DNA of 64,000 nt from Dokdonella_A ginsengisoli. Lineage in GTDB: Bacteria; Pseudomonadota; Gammaproteobacteria; Xanthomonadales; Rhodanobacteraceae. The notes under the pieces were generated by a model that searched no databases, was not told where the DNA came from, and saw only the letters and a program-made list of their open reading frames with translations. This document shows positions 36,572 to 46,958 of this stretch, in pieces. The DNA is taken from contig NZ_JBHSHD010000003.1 in the NCBI RefSeq assembly GCF_042652785.1, positions 124,001 to 188,000 on the forward strand, written 5' to 3'. A program made the position numbers and the translations under genes. Each line of letters opens with the position of its first letter. The stretch's first letter is position 1.

Positions 36572-36892
36572 ATGCACCGCCCGATTCTGTCGTCGCTGAT
36601 ACTGGCCGCCGCACTCGTCGCCGGCGGCACCCTGAGCGCCACGCCGGCGCAGGCACGGGGAGGCGTCGTCGTCTACGCCACGTCCGCGCCGCCGCCGTTG
36701 CGCGCCGAACGGATTCCGCCGCCGCGCCGCGGCTACGTCTGGGTCGGCGGCTCGTGGGACTGGTCGCACGGCCGCTACCGCTGGGTGCCGGGCTACTGGA
36801 CGCACGTGCGTCCGGGCTACCACTACGCTCCCGTGCGCTGGACGCACGGCCCGCGCGGCTGGCATCGCGAGCGCGGCCGCTGGCACCGTTGA
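36572..36892 (+). CDS. YXWGXW-repeat exported protein
   Basis: A 106-residue exported, very basic protein. Signal peptide to about TPAQARGG; then aromatic repeats GYVWVGGSWDWSHGRYRWVP, GYWTHVRPGYHYAPVRWTHG and RGWHRERGRW, as in the YXWGXW (BcpO-related) family. Their role is unclear; many are periplasmic or surface stress proteins. AGGAG precedes the ATG. Ends just before a strong terminator. Confidence 0.85.
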   Translation: MHRPILSSLILAAALVAGGTLSATPAQARGGVVVYATSAPPPLRAERIPPPRRGYVWVGGSWDWSHGRYRWVPGYWTHVRPGYHYAPVRWTHGPRGWHRERGRWHR

Positions 36893-36919
36893 GTCCGCCG
36901 CTGCGTGAGCGAAAAAAGG

Positions 36920-36948
36920 AAAGGGCCCGCATTCGCGGGCCCTTTTTT
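36920..36948 (+). terminator. Rho-independent terminator, probably bidirectional
   Basis: AAGGGCCCGC-ATTC-GCGGGCCCTT followed by a T-run, with an A-run on the 5' side. It ends the YXWGXW gene and probably also the convergent outer-membrane protein gene. Confidence 0.92.
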
Positions 36949-36971
36949 TACCTGCCGTGCGCAGCGAGGGA

Positions 36972-37781
36972 TCAGAAGCGCAGGCGGGCGAACAGCGACG
37001 GACCGTCGAGGTCGAGATCCAGGTTCGCATCGTAGCCGCTGCGCTTGTGGTCGAGGCTGATCTCGGTCTTGCCGTATTCCGCACCGAGCCCGAGGTTGTG
37101 GAACGGGAACCACTCCACGCCGATGCGCCCGTCGTAGATGTGACCGGACAGGCTGCCGCCGTTCTTCTTCACGCCCGAGGCATTGACGTAGAAGCGCAGG
37201 GAATCGGAGAACGCATGCTTGTACGCCAGCGTGACCATCGGCGCGACCGCATCCTCGTCCCACTTGGCGCTGGCCTCGTAGGTCTGCCCGTCCGCGGTGG
37301 CGCTGCCGCTCAGGCCGAGCTTGGCGCGATAGTAGGCGGCGCCGAGACCGATGCCGAACACGTCGCTGCCGCTGCCGAACCACCAGTGGTAGGCGGCGCT
37401 GCCGATGTCGAAGTCGAACTTGCCGCGCACGCGTGCGTTGAGGTCGAACGGAACGCCCTGGAAGTTGAACTGCTCGGTCAGCGTCTGCGTTTGCGAACGG
37501 CTGAGCCGGTAGAAGTCGAAGGTGAAGCCCTGCGTGTCGAACAGCAGCAGGTCCAGTCGCGCGCGCGCGACCGATTCGTGACCGCTGCCGAGGTCGAGCC
37601 TGCCGGTCGACAGATCGTCGCTGTCGGCCTTCAGATGGGCGTCGGTGTTCAGATAGGAGCCGCCGAGCCAGATGCTGACGCGATCGAGCGCCGGCGACGG
37701 ATCGGCGAACGCCGCCGGGCTGGCGGCGAGCAGGCCCAGCGCGCACAGCGCCGGCAGGGATTTGGAGTTTTTCTTCGCCAC
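36972..37781 (-). CDS. Outer-membrane beta-barrel protein
   Basis: A 269-residue barrel protein. The GTG at 37781 has GAGGAAG upstream and opens a signal peptide (VAKKNSKSLPALCALGLLAA, cleaved after AFA). The mature protein has alternating strands (LDLLLFDTQGFTFDFYRLSR, FGIGLGAAYYRAKLGLSG, LGLGAEYGKTEISLDHKR) and ends in the C-terminal Phe signature SLFARLRF. It lies downstream of an AraC-type regulator on the same strand. Function is not identifiable. Confidence 0.82.
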   Translation of the reverse strand: MAKKNSKSLPALCALGLLAASPAAFADPSPALDRVSIWLGGSYLNTDAHLKADSDDLSTGRLDLGSGHESVARARLDLLLFDTQGFTFDFYRLSRSQTQTLTEQFNFQGVPFDLNARVRGKFDFDIGSAAYHWWFGSGSDVFGIGLGAAYYRAKLGLSGSATADGQTYEASAKWDEDAVAPMVTLAYKHAFSDSLRFYVNASGVKKNGGSLSGHIYDGRIGVEWFPFHNLGLGAEYGKTEISLDHKRSGYDANLDLDLDGPSLFARLRF

Positions 37782-37908
37782 GGTCTTCCTCGCGAGTCGA
37801 TCTTGATGGACCTTGAATACTGCCGCCGCGGCGGATTTGCAGAATGAACGAAGCCGTAACGAAGGAACGCGGCGCATGCGCGCAATGGCGTGCGAAGCGC
37901 GGCTTTTC

Positions 37909-38709
37909 TCAGCGCATCGCCGCGCGCGCGTACTGCGCCGGCGTGCATCCGACGATCCGCTTGAAGTCGCGGATCAGGTGCGCCTGGTCGGCGTAGCCGA
38001 GATCGAGCGCAAGCGCGGCCCAGTCGACGTCGCCGCCGGCGTCGATGCGCGCAGGCGCCTCGTGCAGGCGGTAGCGCTGGATCACCCATTTCGGCGACAC
38101 GCCGACGTAGTCGCGGAACTGGCGCTGCAGGCTGCGCAGGCCGATGCCGAAGCGCTGCGCGACCTGCTCGATGCGCGTGATGTCGCGCTCGGCGGCCATG
38201 CACGCGGCGATGCGCGTCATCGACGCCGCGGTCGCGTCGATGTGCGCCTCGCGTGCGCGCAGGAACGCTTCCAGCTCGACGATCGTCGCGCGATGGTCGG
38301 CGCTCGCCAGTGCCCGCGGCGCGAGTTCTTCCGCCGCCTCGCCGAAGACGCGACCCAGGTCGATCGTGCGGTCGGCATAGGCGGATACCGGTCCACTCGC
38401 GAAAGGACGGAAGCCGCCCGGATGAAACTTGATGCCGAACACGCGCCCGCGGCCTTGCAGCTTCGCCGTGAAGCGGCGCGTGGTCGGGCCGGTCAAGGTG
38501 GCGCGATCGTCTTCGAGCACGATGTGCACGACCGGATGCGGCAGCGTCTCGCGCACACACGGGCGGTCGAGGTCCCATTCGACCGTCCAGTAGTGCTCGA
38601 CGAACGGCGCGAGATCGGGCGAAGGCCAGTAGCGCGCGTGCGCGAAGCCCGCCGCGGAGTCGGCAGCGCGCAGAACGCCGCGCGGCGGATCGTGTTTCGG
38701 CTGGACCAT
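37909..38709 (-). CDS. AraC-family transcription regulator
   Basis: A 266-residue regulator. The C-terminal AraC domain holds two helix-turn-helices: RIEQVAQRFGIGLRSLQRQF (about 183-202) and WAALALDLGYADQAHLIRDF (about 226-245), ending VGCTPAQYARA. The N-terminal 150 residues are a sensor of the DUF6597-like type (YWPSPDLAPFVEHYWTVEWD). The ATG at 38709 fits the domain start, though the ribosome site is weak. It may control the barrel gene 127 bases downstream. Confidence 0.88.
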   Translation of the reverse strand: MVQPKHDPPRGVLRAADSAAGFAHARYWPSPDLAPFVEHYWTVEWDLDRPCVRETLPHPVVHIVLEDDRATLTGPTTRRFTAKLQGRGRVFGIKFHPGGFRPFASGPVSAYADRTIDLGRVFGEAAEELAPRALASADHRATIVELEAFLRAREAHIDATAASMTRIAACMAAERDITRIEQVAQRFGIGLRSLQRQFRDYVGVSPKWVIQRYRLHEAPARIDAGGDVDWAALALDLGYADQAHLIRDFKRIVGCTPAQYARAAMR

Positions 38710-38906
38710 GTCGCGTTTCTTCAATCCCGACGCTCGGGTGCTCGCTAGCCTGTTACCGCCGCGGTCGTCCGCACCGCGCAGGCGAAGAACCCGGCATGCG
38801 ACTGACGACGCTCTGCCTGATCGCACCGGTCTTGTTCGCCGGCCCGATTCCATCCAGCATCGACCGGACCCGCTCCGGCCATTCCGCCATCCATCAGGGA
38901 ACCGCC

Positions 38907-39305
38907 ATGAAACAGCCTGCGAAGGGCGCTTTCGACGTGAAAGTGCAACCGCTCGAAGCCTACAACAAGAATCCGGACGCCGGCCTCGGCCGCATGTCGA
39001 TCGACAAGCAGTTCCACGGCGACCTCGACGCGGTCAGCCAGGGCGAGATGCTGTACGCCGGAAACAGCAAGGACACCGGCGGCTACGTCGCGGTGGAACG
39101 CGTGACCGGCACGCTGCACGGCAAGCGCGGCGCTTTCTCGCTGCAGCACAATGCGACGCGGACGCCCGGCGAGGCCCATCTGAACATCATCGTCGTGCCC
39201 GGCTCGGGCACCGGCGAACTCGCCGGGCTCGACGGCACGATGAAGATCGTCATCGCCGAGGGCGGCAAGCACTACTACGAATTCGATTACGAACTTGCCG
39301 AGTGA
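38907..39305 (+). CDS. DUF3224-domain protein
   Basis: A 132-residue protein of the DUF3224 (allene-oxide-cyclase-like beta-barrel) family: AKGAFDVKVQPLEAYN, GRMSIDKQFHGDLDAVSQGE, ERVTGTLHGKRGAFSLQHNA and GTGELAGLDGTMKIVIAEGG. GGGA precedes the ATG at 38907. An in-frame ATG at 38796 would add a leader resembling a signal peptide, so export cannot be excluded. Function unknown. A palindromic repeat follows. Confidence 0.85.
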   Translation: MKQPAKGAFDVKVQPLEAYNKNPDAGLGRMSIDKQFHGDLDAVSQGEMLYAGNSKDTGGYVAVERVTGTLHGKRGAFSLQHNATRTPGEAHLNIIVVPGSGTGELAGLDGTMKIVIAEGGKHYYEFDYELAE

Positions 39306-39336
39306 GCACCACTGGCGAGGCTGTCGAAGAAGCATC

Positions 39337-39402
39337 TCTCGCAGAGACGCGGAGGAAAGAAAAGCCTTCTCGCCGAAACGCTTTCTCTGCGCCTCTGCGA
39401 GA
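39337..39402. repeat. Palindromic intergenic repeat, copy 2 (GCAGAGACGC family)
   Basis: Opens TCTCGCAGAGACGCGGAG and closes CTCTGCGCCTCTGCGAGA with an A/G-rich centre. It shares both ends with the copy at 16729-16797 and lies between two convergent genes. Confidence 0.85.
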
Positions 39403-39450
39403 AAGCTTTCTTGCCGCGGCGTCAGCCGAATGTCCGCCGCGGCGCTGCCG

Positions 39451-40812
<1,362 letters not shown>

Positions 40813-40916
40813 GGGATGCGACTCCAGAATGACGGACCGGCCCGCGCCGGGCGCGGAGGATCGAAAAGGCTTCGGAACAATGGCGGCGCGCCGGATGCCG
40901 GCGCGGCCGCTGCGGC

Positions 40917-41618
40917 TCAGGCCGCCTGCAGCGACGCCGCCAGCGGCACTTCGCTGCCGTGCGCGGCGAGTTCGCCGGCGATCAGGGTCGGCAACAGGTC
41001 GACCGCGTCGGCGAAACTGGTGATCGGCACGTACGGGATGCCGGCCGAGCGGCAGTGTTCGATCAGGCGATGCTTGGCGAACACGAGATCCGCTTCGCCG
41101 GCCACGCAGAAATCGGACGCTCCGTCACCGATCAGCAGCACGCGCTGGCGTTCGGCGTGCGCGCGACCGGCGCACGAGCACTTGCAGTTGCCGCTGCGGC
41201 AATCCGCGCTGCCGTACGGGAACTGGAGTTTCCAGCTGCGCGCGCCGACCGCTTCCAGACGATTCGCCACGATCGGCAGGTCGCCCAGGTCGTAGGCGCC
41301 GAGGATGCGGCGGATCGCGTAGTCCAGGCCGTCGCTGACCACCGCCAGCGGCATGCCCGCCTCGCGCGCGGCGGCCGCGAACGCGGGGAAGGCGCGATCG
41401 ATCGCCATACCGTCCAGATGCGCGTCCAGTTCCTCGCGGCTGGCGTCGAGCAGGGCGATCTGGCGCTCCATGCATTCGCGCGAGCCGATCTCGCCGCGCT
41501 TCCAGGCCTGCTCGATCGCCTGCCAGCCGGGCCGGCCGAAGCGCTCGAGCAGGGAATCGGTGATGTCCTCGACCGAGACGGTGCCGTCGAAGTCGCACAG
41601 GATCGTCCAGTGGGACAT
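40917..41618 (-). CDS. MtnX-like HAD-IB phosphatase
   Basis: A 233-residue HAD phosphatase. The nucleophile and acid are in LCDFDGTVS (Asp 9, Asp 11), motif II is VVSDGLDYAI and the metal pair is in LLIGDGASDFCVA. The Cys cluster CRSGNCKCSC resembles the zinc-like knot of the MtnX family (methionine-salvage 2-hydroxy-3-keto-phosphate phosphatase). No other methionine-salvage gene is present, so the substrate is likely a different small phosphate made or used with the aminotransferase beside it. Confidence 0.85.
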   Translation of the reverse strand: MSHWTILCDFDGTVSVEDITDSLLERFGRPGWQAIEQAWKRGEIGSRECMERQIALLDASREELDAHLDGMAIDRAFPAFAAAAREAGMPLAVVSDGLDYAIRRILGAYDLGDLPIVANRLEAVGARSWKLQFPYGSADCRSGNCKCSCAGRAHAERQRVLLIGDGASDFCVAGEADLVFAKHRLIEHCRSAGIPYVPITSFADAVDLLPTLIAGELAAHGSEVPLAASLQAA

Positions 41619-41723
41619 GGATCTGCGTTTTCCGCGAATCCCGGCGGGATTCTTCGCGGCGAACAGGGTAGTGGCGGGTGTCTTTCAGCCGGCTTTCGGC
41701 AACGCGGCCTTGCCGGCGCGCGT

Positions 41724-42386
41724 TCAGCGCCGCGAATAGGCCTGCTCGCGCGCGGTCTGCAGCTGCCGGCGCAGGTATTCGTCGCGCTCGATGCCGCCCG
41801 GAATCTCGCGCATCGCCATGACCTGCGCGACGATCTCCTTTTCGCGCGCCTTGTAGTCGAGGAAGCGAGGATCGGGCGAGGAAGCGCGCTCCTGTGCCGC
41901 CTGTTCGGCTTCGACGCGGTAGCGCGCGGCAATGTCGGCGATGCGGCCGTCGCGCTCGGCGGGATCGTCGATGCCGCTGCGCGTCAGCGCCACCTCGAGC
42001 ATCATCGCCTCGCCGCCGGCGAGGTAGCGCCCGGCCGCGTACTGCCGTACCTGCTCGCGCAACGCGTCGGCTTCCGCACGGCGCCGCTCGGGTTCCAGCC
42101 CGGCGCCGGCGCGCAGGAAACTCAACGTGCGTTCCTTGAAGCGCGTGAACGACCGCCAGCGCGCGGCCGCGCCGTCCTCGTCCTCGTTCACGACGGCGGC
42201 GCCACCGGTCGCCGGCGCCACTGCGTCGCGCACGGGCGCAGCATCGGTCGCCGTCGCGACAGCCGGGACGGTCGGCGCGGCGCGATTCTCCGCCGGACGC
42301 ATCGCGCGGTAGCCGAGCGCCAGGATCAGCGCGCCGACGGCGAGGCCGACGAGCACGCGTGGCCAAGCAGGACGGTTCGTGGTCAT
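41724..42386 (-). CDS. Membrane-anchored coiled-coil protein
   Basis: A 220-residue protein with a single N-terminal anchor (VLVGLAVGALILALGYRAM, about 11-29), an Ala/Pro/Val-rich linker and a long charged helical part (ERRRAEADALREQVRQY and further). The layout is that of membrane-tethered chaperones for secreted hydrolases, such as lipase foldases, but I cannot claim homology. It follows the pectin-acetylesterase-like gene by 59 bases on the same strand, so it may help that enzyme fold or secrete. Confidence 0.6.
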   Translation of the reverse strand: MTTNRPAWPRVLVGLAVGALILALGYRAMRPAENRAAPTVPAVATATDAAPVRDAVAPATGGAAVVNEDEDGAAARWRSFTRFKERTLSFLRAGAGLEPERRRAEADALREQVRQYAAGRYLAGGEAMMLEVALTRSGIDDPAERDGRIADIAARYRVEAEQAAQERASSPDPRFLDYKAREKEIVAQVMAMREIPGGIERDEYLRRQLQTAREQAYSRR

Positions 42387-42445
42387 CGTGTCGATGCGCC
42401 CGGGCGAGGCGGCGGAGACGGTGCCCGCCGCCTCGCCCCGCGCCC

Positions 42446-43900
42446 TCAGCCGCTGGTGCCGAGGACGAGATTGACGAGCTGGTACAGCAGATTCGGCGGC
42501 TTGGCGCGATCGGCCGCGTCGCTGCTTTCCGAGGCGTGCATCACCGGCCCCTGTCCGTCGAGCACGCTGTCGATGAAGTCCTTCAGTTCCAGCTCCTGCT
42601 CCTGGATGTCGGAATTCTTCAGGTCCACGATCAGGTTGCAGTGGCTCTCGTTGAGCGCGCGGTACTGCGGGAAATAGCCGCCGAAGTTCGGCAACCCGCT
42701 CAATGTCGCGCTCAGCCGCTGCGTGTCGATGCGCCAGCGCTCCAGGTTCAGCGCATCGCGCACCTCGCCGGTGGCGCCGGCGCTGTCGGCGTAGAAGCGG
42801 CCGTAGGAGTAGTCGGAGAAGTCGCGGTCGTGCCAGAAGTGCGAGGTGCCCATGCGGTCGCCGGGCAGCTTGTTCGCCAGCGCGGCGTAGGCCGAGCCGT
42901 AGTCGTCGGCGTCGAGACCGGGCACTTCCGCGGCGAGGTAGCCGAACAGGGCGTCGGTGTTCCAGGTCTGGCGGATCTGCTCGTGCAGCAGCACCGACGG
43001 ATACTGCGCCGGGTCGGCGCCGGTCGGCGCGCTCATCAGCGGGCCGGAGTCCGACAGCAGGAAGCCCCGGTTCGGCGCCATGTCGCGCCGCAGCGGGTAG
43101 TAGTGGATCAGGCTGCCGACGCCGCCGGCGCTGCTGCCGGAAAGCACCAGCTGCGCCGGACGCTGCAGGTGGTTCTTGAGCCAGGCCGCTACCGCGCGCG
43201 TGTTGCGCACGCCGTTGTGGTGGACGACGGTCGGATTGCCGCCGTCCGCGTCGGTGTAGACCGCCACCTTGTCGCCGCCGCTGACGTCGCCGGTGCAGTA
43301 CGGCACGTAGACCAGGGTCCAGGACTGCGTCTTGACGAAGTCGAGGAACGGCGGCACGCGCTCGACCAGCGGCGTGATCAGGTTGTGGGTCAGGCTGGTG
43401 ACCAGCGCGTTGCCGAGCGCGGAGAGATCCACGTCCGAGTACGCCAGGCTCATGTAGTAGTCGGGAATGCCGTGCATGTTGATCGCGCTGCGCACGCCGT
43501 CGCCGCCGATCACGCACGAATCGTAGTCCCAGCACGCGCCGCCCGGCTCCATGTAGAGCAGCATGTTGCTGGTGTTCGGCGCGCGGTTGACGAAGAACTT
43601 GTACGGCGAACCGTCGGCGCAGGCCGCGCCGGTGCTCGGGTCGACCTGCACGGTCTGCCACACGCCGTAGGCGCCGGGCGAGAAGCCGTCGTCGAAGCCG
43701 GAAGGATGGTCGAGCAGCGGGTACTGCGCGGCATCGTGCTGCGCCGGCGTGACGGGATTGTCCGCCCGCGGCGGAAACAGCAGGTTGAGGCTCGTGCGCC
43801 AGGCGTCGTAATCGCCCTCCTCGGCGTGCGCGCCGGCGAACGGCACGGCGAGCCCCAGCACGGCGAACGCACAGAAACGCTTGCACCGGTCTTTCATCAT
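42446..43900 (-). CDS. Exported pectin-acetylesterase-like serine hydrolase
   Basis: A 484-residue exported hydrolase. Signal peptide to about GAHAEE. It shows the family pattern: CADGSPYKFFVNRAP, LLYMEPGGACWDYDSC, then YVPYCTGDVSGGD and the nucleophile LSGSSAGGVGSL, with late Asp and His (LNESHCN). Such proteins deacetylate polysaccharides or act as esterases. It contains about six cysteines, probably as disulfides. Followed by the tethered helical protein, with which it probably forms an operon. Confidence 0.85.
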   Translation of the reverse strand: MMKDRCKRFCAFAVLGLAVPFAGAHAEEGDYDAWRTSLNLLFPPRADNPVTPAQHDAAQYPLLDHPSGFDDGFSPGAYGVWQTVQVDPSTGAACADGSPYKFFVNRAPNTSNMLLYMEPGGACWDYDSCVIGGDGVRSAINMHGIPDYYMSLAYSDVDLSALGNALVTSLTHNLITPLVERVPPFLDFVKTQSWTLVYVPYCTGDVSGGDKVAVYTDADGGNPTVVHHNGVRNTRAVAAWLKNHLQRPAQLVLSGSSAGGVGSLIHYYPLRRDMAPNRGFLLSDSGPLMSAPTGADPAQYPSVLLHEQIRQTWNTDALFGYLAAEVPGLDADDYGSAYAALANKLPGDRMGTSHFWHDRDFSDYSYGRFYADSAGATGEVRDALNLERWRIDTQRLSATLSGLPNFGGYFPQYRALNESHCNLIVDLKNSDIQEQELELKDFIDSVLDGQGPVMHASESSDAADRAKPPNLLYQLVNLVLGTSG

Positions 43901-44117
43901 GGCGGAATCCTCCAGGATGGACGATGGACGTGTTCGAACAAGATTGGATTACCTAATTTAATCTTCCGTTTGAAACCATCGTAGGCTGACGCAGCCCGGC
44001 CCCGCCTTCTGAGACGGAATTCAAGAATCCGGGCATGCGCGAGCGAAGCCGCGCGATGCGGCGGCGCGGGAAGCGTTGGGGATTCGAGGCGGCCGCGCCG
44101 CGAACGCGGCGGGCGGA

Positions 44118-45119
44118 TCAGCGCTTGAAGCGCACCAGCACGCGCTGGCCGATGCGGAACTCGCCGCCGTCGAGCTGCAGCACGCATTCGACGTCGTGCG
44201 CGCCGGCGCGCTCGACCGGATCGTCGGCCAGCCGGCTCGGGCCGAACACCTCGCCCACGCGCAGCACGCGCGCGGGGATGGCCTCGCCCTGGTCGGAATC
44301 GCGCACGATCTCGGCCTGCATGCCCGGTTTGACCAGGTCGACGTAGGCTTCGTTGAGCTCCGCGCGCACGATGCGCGGGCGGTTCGGCAGCAGCTGGAAC
44401 AGCTCGGTCGCCAGCTGCGTCGACACCGCGTCGCCGACGTGCGCCGAGCGGCGCACGATGCGTCCGGCCGCCGGCGCCTTGATGCTGCGCGCGTCGAGTT
44501 CGGTGTGCGCTTCCTCGACCTGCTGGTGGGCGAGCTTCACCGCCGCTTCGGCGACGGAGGTTTCGGCCTTCAGCACGGCCAGCGCGGTGGCCGCGTCGTC
44601 GGCCGACTGGCCGGTCGCGGCGCCGGCCCCGGCGGCTTCGCCGAGCCGCTGCGCCTGCTGCTGCGCCTGCGGCAGCTTCGCCTTCAGCACGCCGACCTGC
44701 GCCTCGGCCTGGGCCAGCCGCGCCTGCGCGGCGCCGAGCGCGATCTTCGCCTGGCGCGGATCGATCGTCGCCAGCACCTGTCCCGCCTCGACGGCATCGC
44801 CGTCCTCGACGCGGATGTCCTCCAGCCGTCCGTCGCGCGGAGCGACGATGCGGATCAGCCCGCCCTCGACGTCGACCTGGCCGCGCGCCATCGCCAGGTA
44901 CGGTCCCGGCGCGGGCACCGCGGCTGACTTCTCGCGCCGGCCGTCCGAACACGCGGCGAGCGCCGACGCGAGCACGACCGCGGCGAAGCGGCGACCGTAC
45001 GCGCCGAACCGATTCTTCCCGAATGCTTTCGCTGGAGCCGCCGACACAGGTTCCCTCCGCAAGCCAGACAGCATAGCAAACCCCGGTGTCACGCTTCGCA
45101 GCGTCGTTTCGGTCGTCAT
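44118..45119 (-). CDS. HlyD/MacA-type membrane fusion protein of an ABC exporter
   Basis: A 333-residue periplasmic adaptor. A lipobox LAAC (Cys 57) suggests a lipid anchor; the long segment before it may mean the real start is internal. Then a biotinyl-lipoyl half (IVAPRDGRLEDIRVEDGDAV), a helical hairpin (QAKIALGAAQARLAQAEAQV to about 195), the second lipoyl half (IKAPAAGRIVRRSAHVGDAV) and a beta-barrel. Its start ATGA overlaps the stop of the ATPase gene. Last gene of the four-gene exporter operon. Confidence 0.9.
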   Translation of the reverse strand: MTTETTLRSVTPGFAMLSGLRREPVSAAPAKAFGKNRFGAYGRRFAAVVLASALAACSDGRREKSAAVPAPGPYLAMARGQVDVEGGLIRIVAPRDGRLEDIRVEDGDAVEAGQVLATIDPRQAKIALGAAQARLAQAEAQVGVLKAKLPQAQQQAQRLGEAAGAGAATGQSADDAATALAVLKAETSVAEAAVKLAHQQVEEAHTELDARSIKAPAAGRIVRRSAHVGDAVSTQLATELFQLLPNRPRIVRAELNEAYVDLVKPGMQAEIVRDSDQGEAIPARVLRVGEVFGPSRLADDPVERAGAHDVECVLQLDGGEFRIGQRVLVRFKR

Positions 45120-45820
45120 GCCGGCGCCTGCGCGGTGATGCGGCGGTCGGACAGGATGCGTCCGTCTTCCATCGCCAGCACGCGATCGGCGTGCGAGATC
45201 AGGCGCTGGTCGTGGCTCACGCACAGCACGGTCGCGCCGTGGGTGCGCGCGATGCGGTGCAGCGTGTCGATGACGATCTGGCCGTTGGCGGCGTCGAGCG
45301 CACTGGTCGGTTCGTCGGCGAACAGCAGCTGCGGCTCCTTCGCCAGCGCGCGCGCGATCGCCACGCGCTGCTTCTCGCCGCCGGACAGCTCGGCCGGCCG
45401 CAGCCGCATGCGGCTGGCCAGGCCCACTTCCTCCAGCGCGGCCGTCGCGCGCCGGCGCGCGGTGGCGTCGTCGAGGCCGAGATAGCCGAGCGGCAAGGCG
45501 ACCTGCTCGATCGCGTCGAGCGCCGGAAAAAGATTGAAGCCCTGGAACACGAAGCCGGTGTGGCGCAGGCGGAAGCGCTCGCGTTCGCGCGGCGACAGGC
45601 GCGCCAGGTCCTGGCCGAGCGCGAACGCGCGTCCGCCGTCCGGGCGCAGCAGCGCACTGAGGATCGCCAGCAGCGTGCTCTTGCCGCAGCCCGACGGCCC
45701 GGAGACCAGGGTCAGCTCGCCGGCCTGCACCTCGACCGACAGCCCGCGCAGCACCTCGGTGCGCACCGCGCCGGTGACGAAGGACTTGCTGAGGTGGTCG
45801 GCGATCAGCGCGGCGCTCAT
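45116..45820 (-). CDS. ABC exporter ATPase (MacB/LolD-like)
   Basis: A 234-residue ATPase. Walker A GPSGCGKST (41-49), Q-loop FVFQGFNLFP, signature LSGGEKQRVAIARAL, Walker B LLFADEPTSALD and the switch His in CVSHDQ are all present. The closest families are MacB and LolD ATPases. It pairs with the permease just upstream. Ends within the ATG of the fusion protein. Confidence 0.94.
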   Translation of the reverse strand: MSAALIADHLSKSFVTGAVRTEVLRGLSVEVQAGELTLVSGPSGCGKSTLLAILSALLRPDGGRAFALGQDLARLSPRERERFRLRHTGFVFQGFNLFPALDAIEQVALPLGYLGLDDATARRRATAALEEVGLASRMRLRPAELSGGEKQRVAIARALAKEPQLLFADEPTSALDAANGQIVIDTLHRIARTHGATVLCVSHDQRLISHADRVLAMEDGRILSDRRITAQAPA

Positions 45821-45830
45821 GCGAAGCCCG

Positions 45831-46958
45831 TCAGCGCAGCAGCAGGGCCGGATCGGCGTGGCGCAGCGCGCGCACCGCCATCAGGCCGGAAACGAGGGCG
45901 ATGCCCATCACGGCGATCGCGCAGACCGCGACGGTGAGCGCGTCGAGCTGCACCGGCACGTCGCGCCGGTTGGCGAGCCAGACGATCAGCGCGGTGACCA
46001 GTCCGCCGACGACCAGGCCGAACGCGCCGACCCAGGCCGACTGCTTCACGACCACGCCGCGCAGCGCCGAGAAGCCGACGCCGAGCGCGTGCAGGGTCGC
46101 GTATTCGCGGATGGAACCGGCCACCGCACCCATCAGGGTCTGGCTGGTGATCACCGCGCCGACCAGGAACACCACCGCGGCGAGGAAGATCACGCCGAGG
46201 CCGGCGCCGGTCTCGAACATCCAGTAGGTGACCGCGCGGTGCGCGAAGGCGCGCTGGGTCCAGATCTCGTAGCGGCGCGTGCCGCCGGGCTGCAGACGCT
46301 TGCGCACTTCCTCGGCGCGCTGCGGATCGCGCAGCTTGACCACATAGTAGGCGACGTCGCCGCTTTCGTTGTCGGCTTCGAGCCGGCGCGCGGTCGCCAG
46401 GGAGGTGACGATGTTGACGCCGCCGAGCGCGCGCAGGCCGTTGCCGACGCCGACGATGCGCACGCGCTTGCCGTTGACCACGGCCTGCGCTCCGACGTCG
46501 ATGCCGAGCTTGGCCAGGTCCGCGCGATCGATGATGACGCTGTCCGGCTCGTCGAGCTGCGCGCGCAGTTCCGGCGCGAGCACGTCGGCGAACATCATCG
46601 CGTCGGGCCGCGTGTCGATGCCGGAGATGAACACCGACACGCCGCCCTTGTCGGCCGGTCCGCGCCAGTCGCCGTCGATCCAGCGGAACGGCTCGACGCG
46701 CTCGACTTCCGGATCCATCAGCAGCTTGATCTGCGCGTCGTGCGGAATCGGCCGACCCAGCTCGATGCTCTGCGTGCCGGGATAGCCGGCCCACAGGTCG
46801 CCGCCGGATTTCTTGATGTAGACCGCCGCGCTGTTGAAGATGCCGAGCACCAGCGCGGCCTGCACCAGCAGCAGCAGGCCGCAGAACGCGACCGCCAGCG
46901 CGGAGGGCAGGAAGCGGCGCCACTCGTGGACGAGGGTCTTGCGCGCGAGCGGCACCAT
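45831..46958 (-). CDS. FtsX/MacB-type ABC permease
   Basis: A 375-residue permease. One span near the N-terminus (LPSALAVAFCGLLLLVQAAL), a periplasmic MacB-like domain of about 210 residues, and three spans near the C-terminus (LGVIFLAAVVFLVGAVITSQ and following), the FtsX topology. It stops ten bases before the ATPase start and its own start overlaps the stop of the outer-membrane factor (TGATG). With the ATPase and adaptor it would make a MacAB-like tripartite pump. Confidence 0.9.
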   Translation of the reverse strand: MVPLARKTLVHEWRRFLPSALAVAFCGLLLLVQAALVLGIFNSAAVYIKKSGGDLWAGYPGTQSIELGRPIPHDAQIKLLMDPEVERVEPFRWIDGDWRGPADKGGVSVFISGIDTRPDAMMFADVLAPELRAQLDEPDSVIIDRADLAKLGIDVGAQAVVNGKRVRIVGVGNGLRALGGVNIVTSLATARRLEADNESGDVAYYVVKLRDPQRAEEVRKRLQPGGTRRYEIWTQRAFAHRAVTYWMFETGAGLGVIFLAAVVFLVGAVITSQTLMGAVAGSIREYATLHALGVGFSALRGVVVKQSAWVGAFGLVVGGLVTALIVWLANRRDVPVQLDALTVAVCAIAVMGIALVSGLMAVRALRHADPALLLR

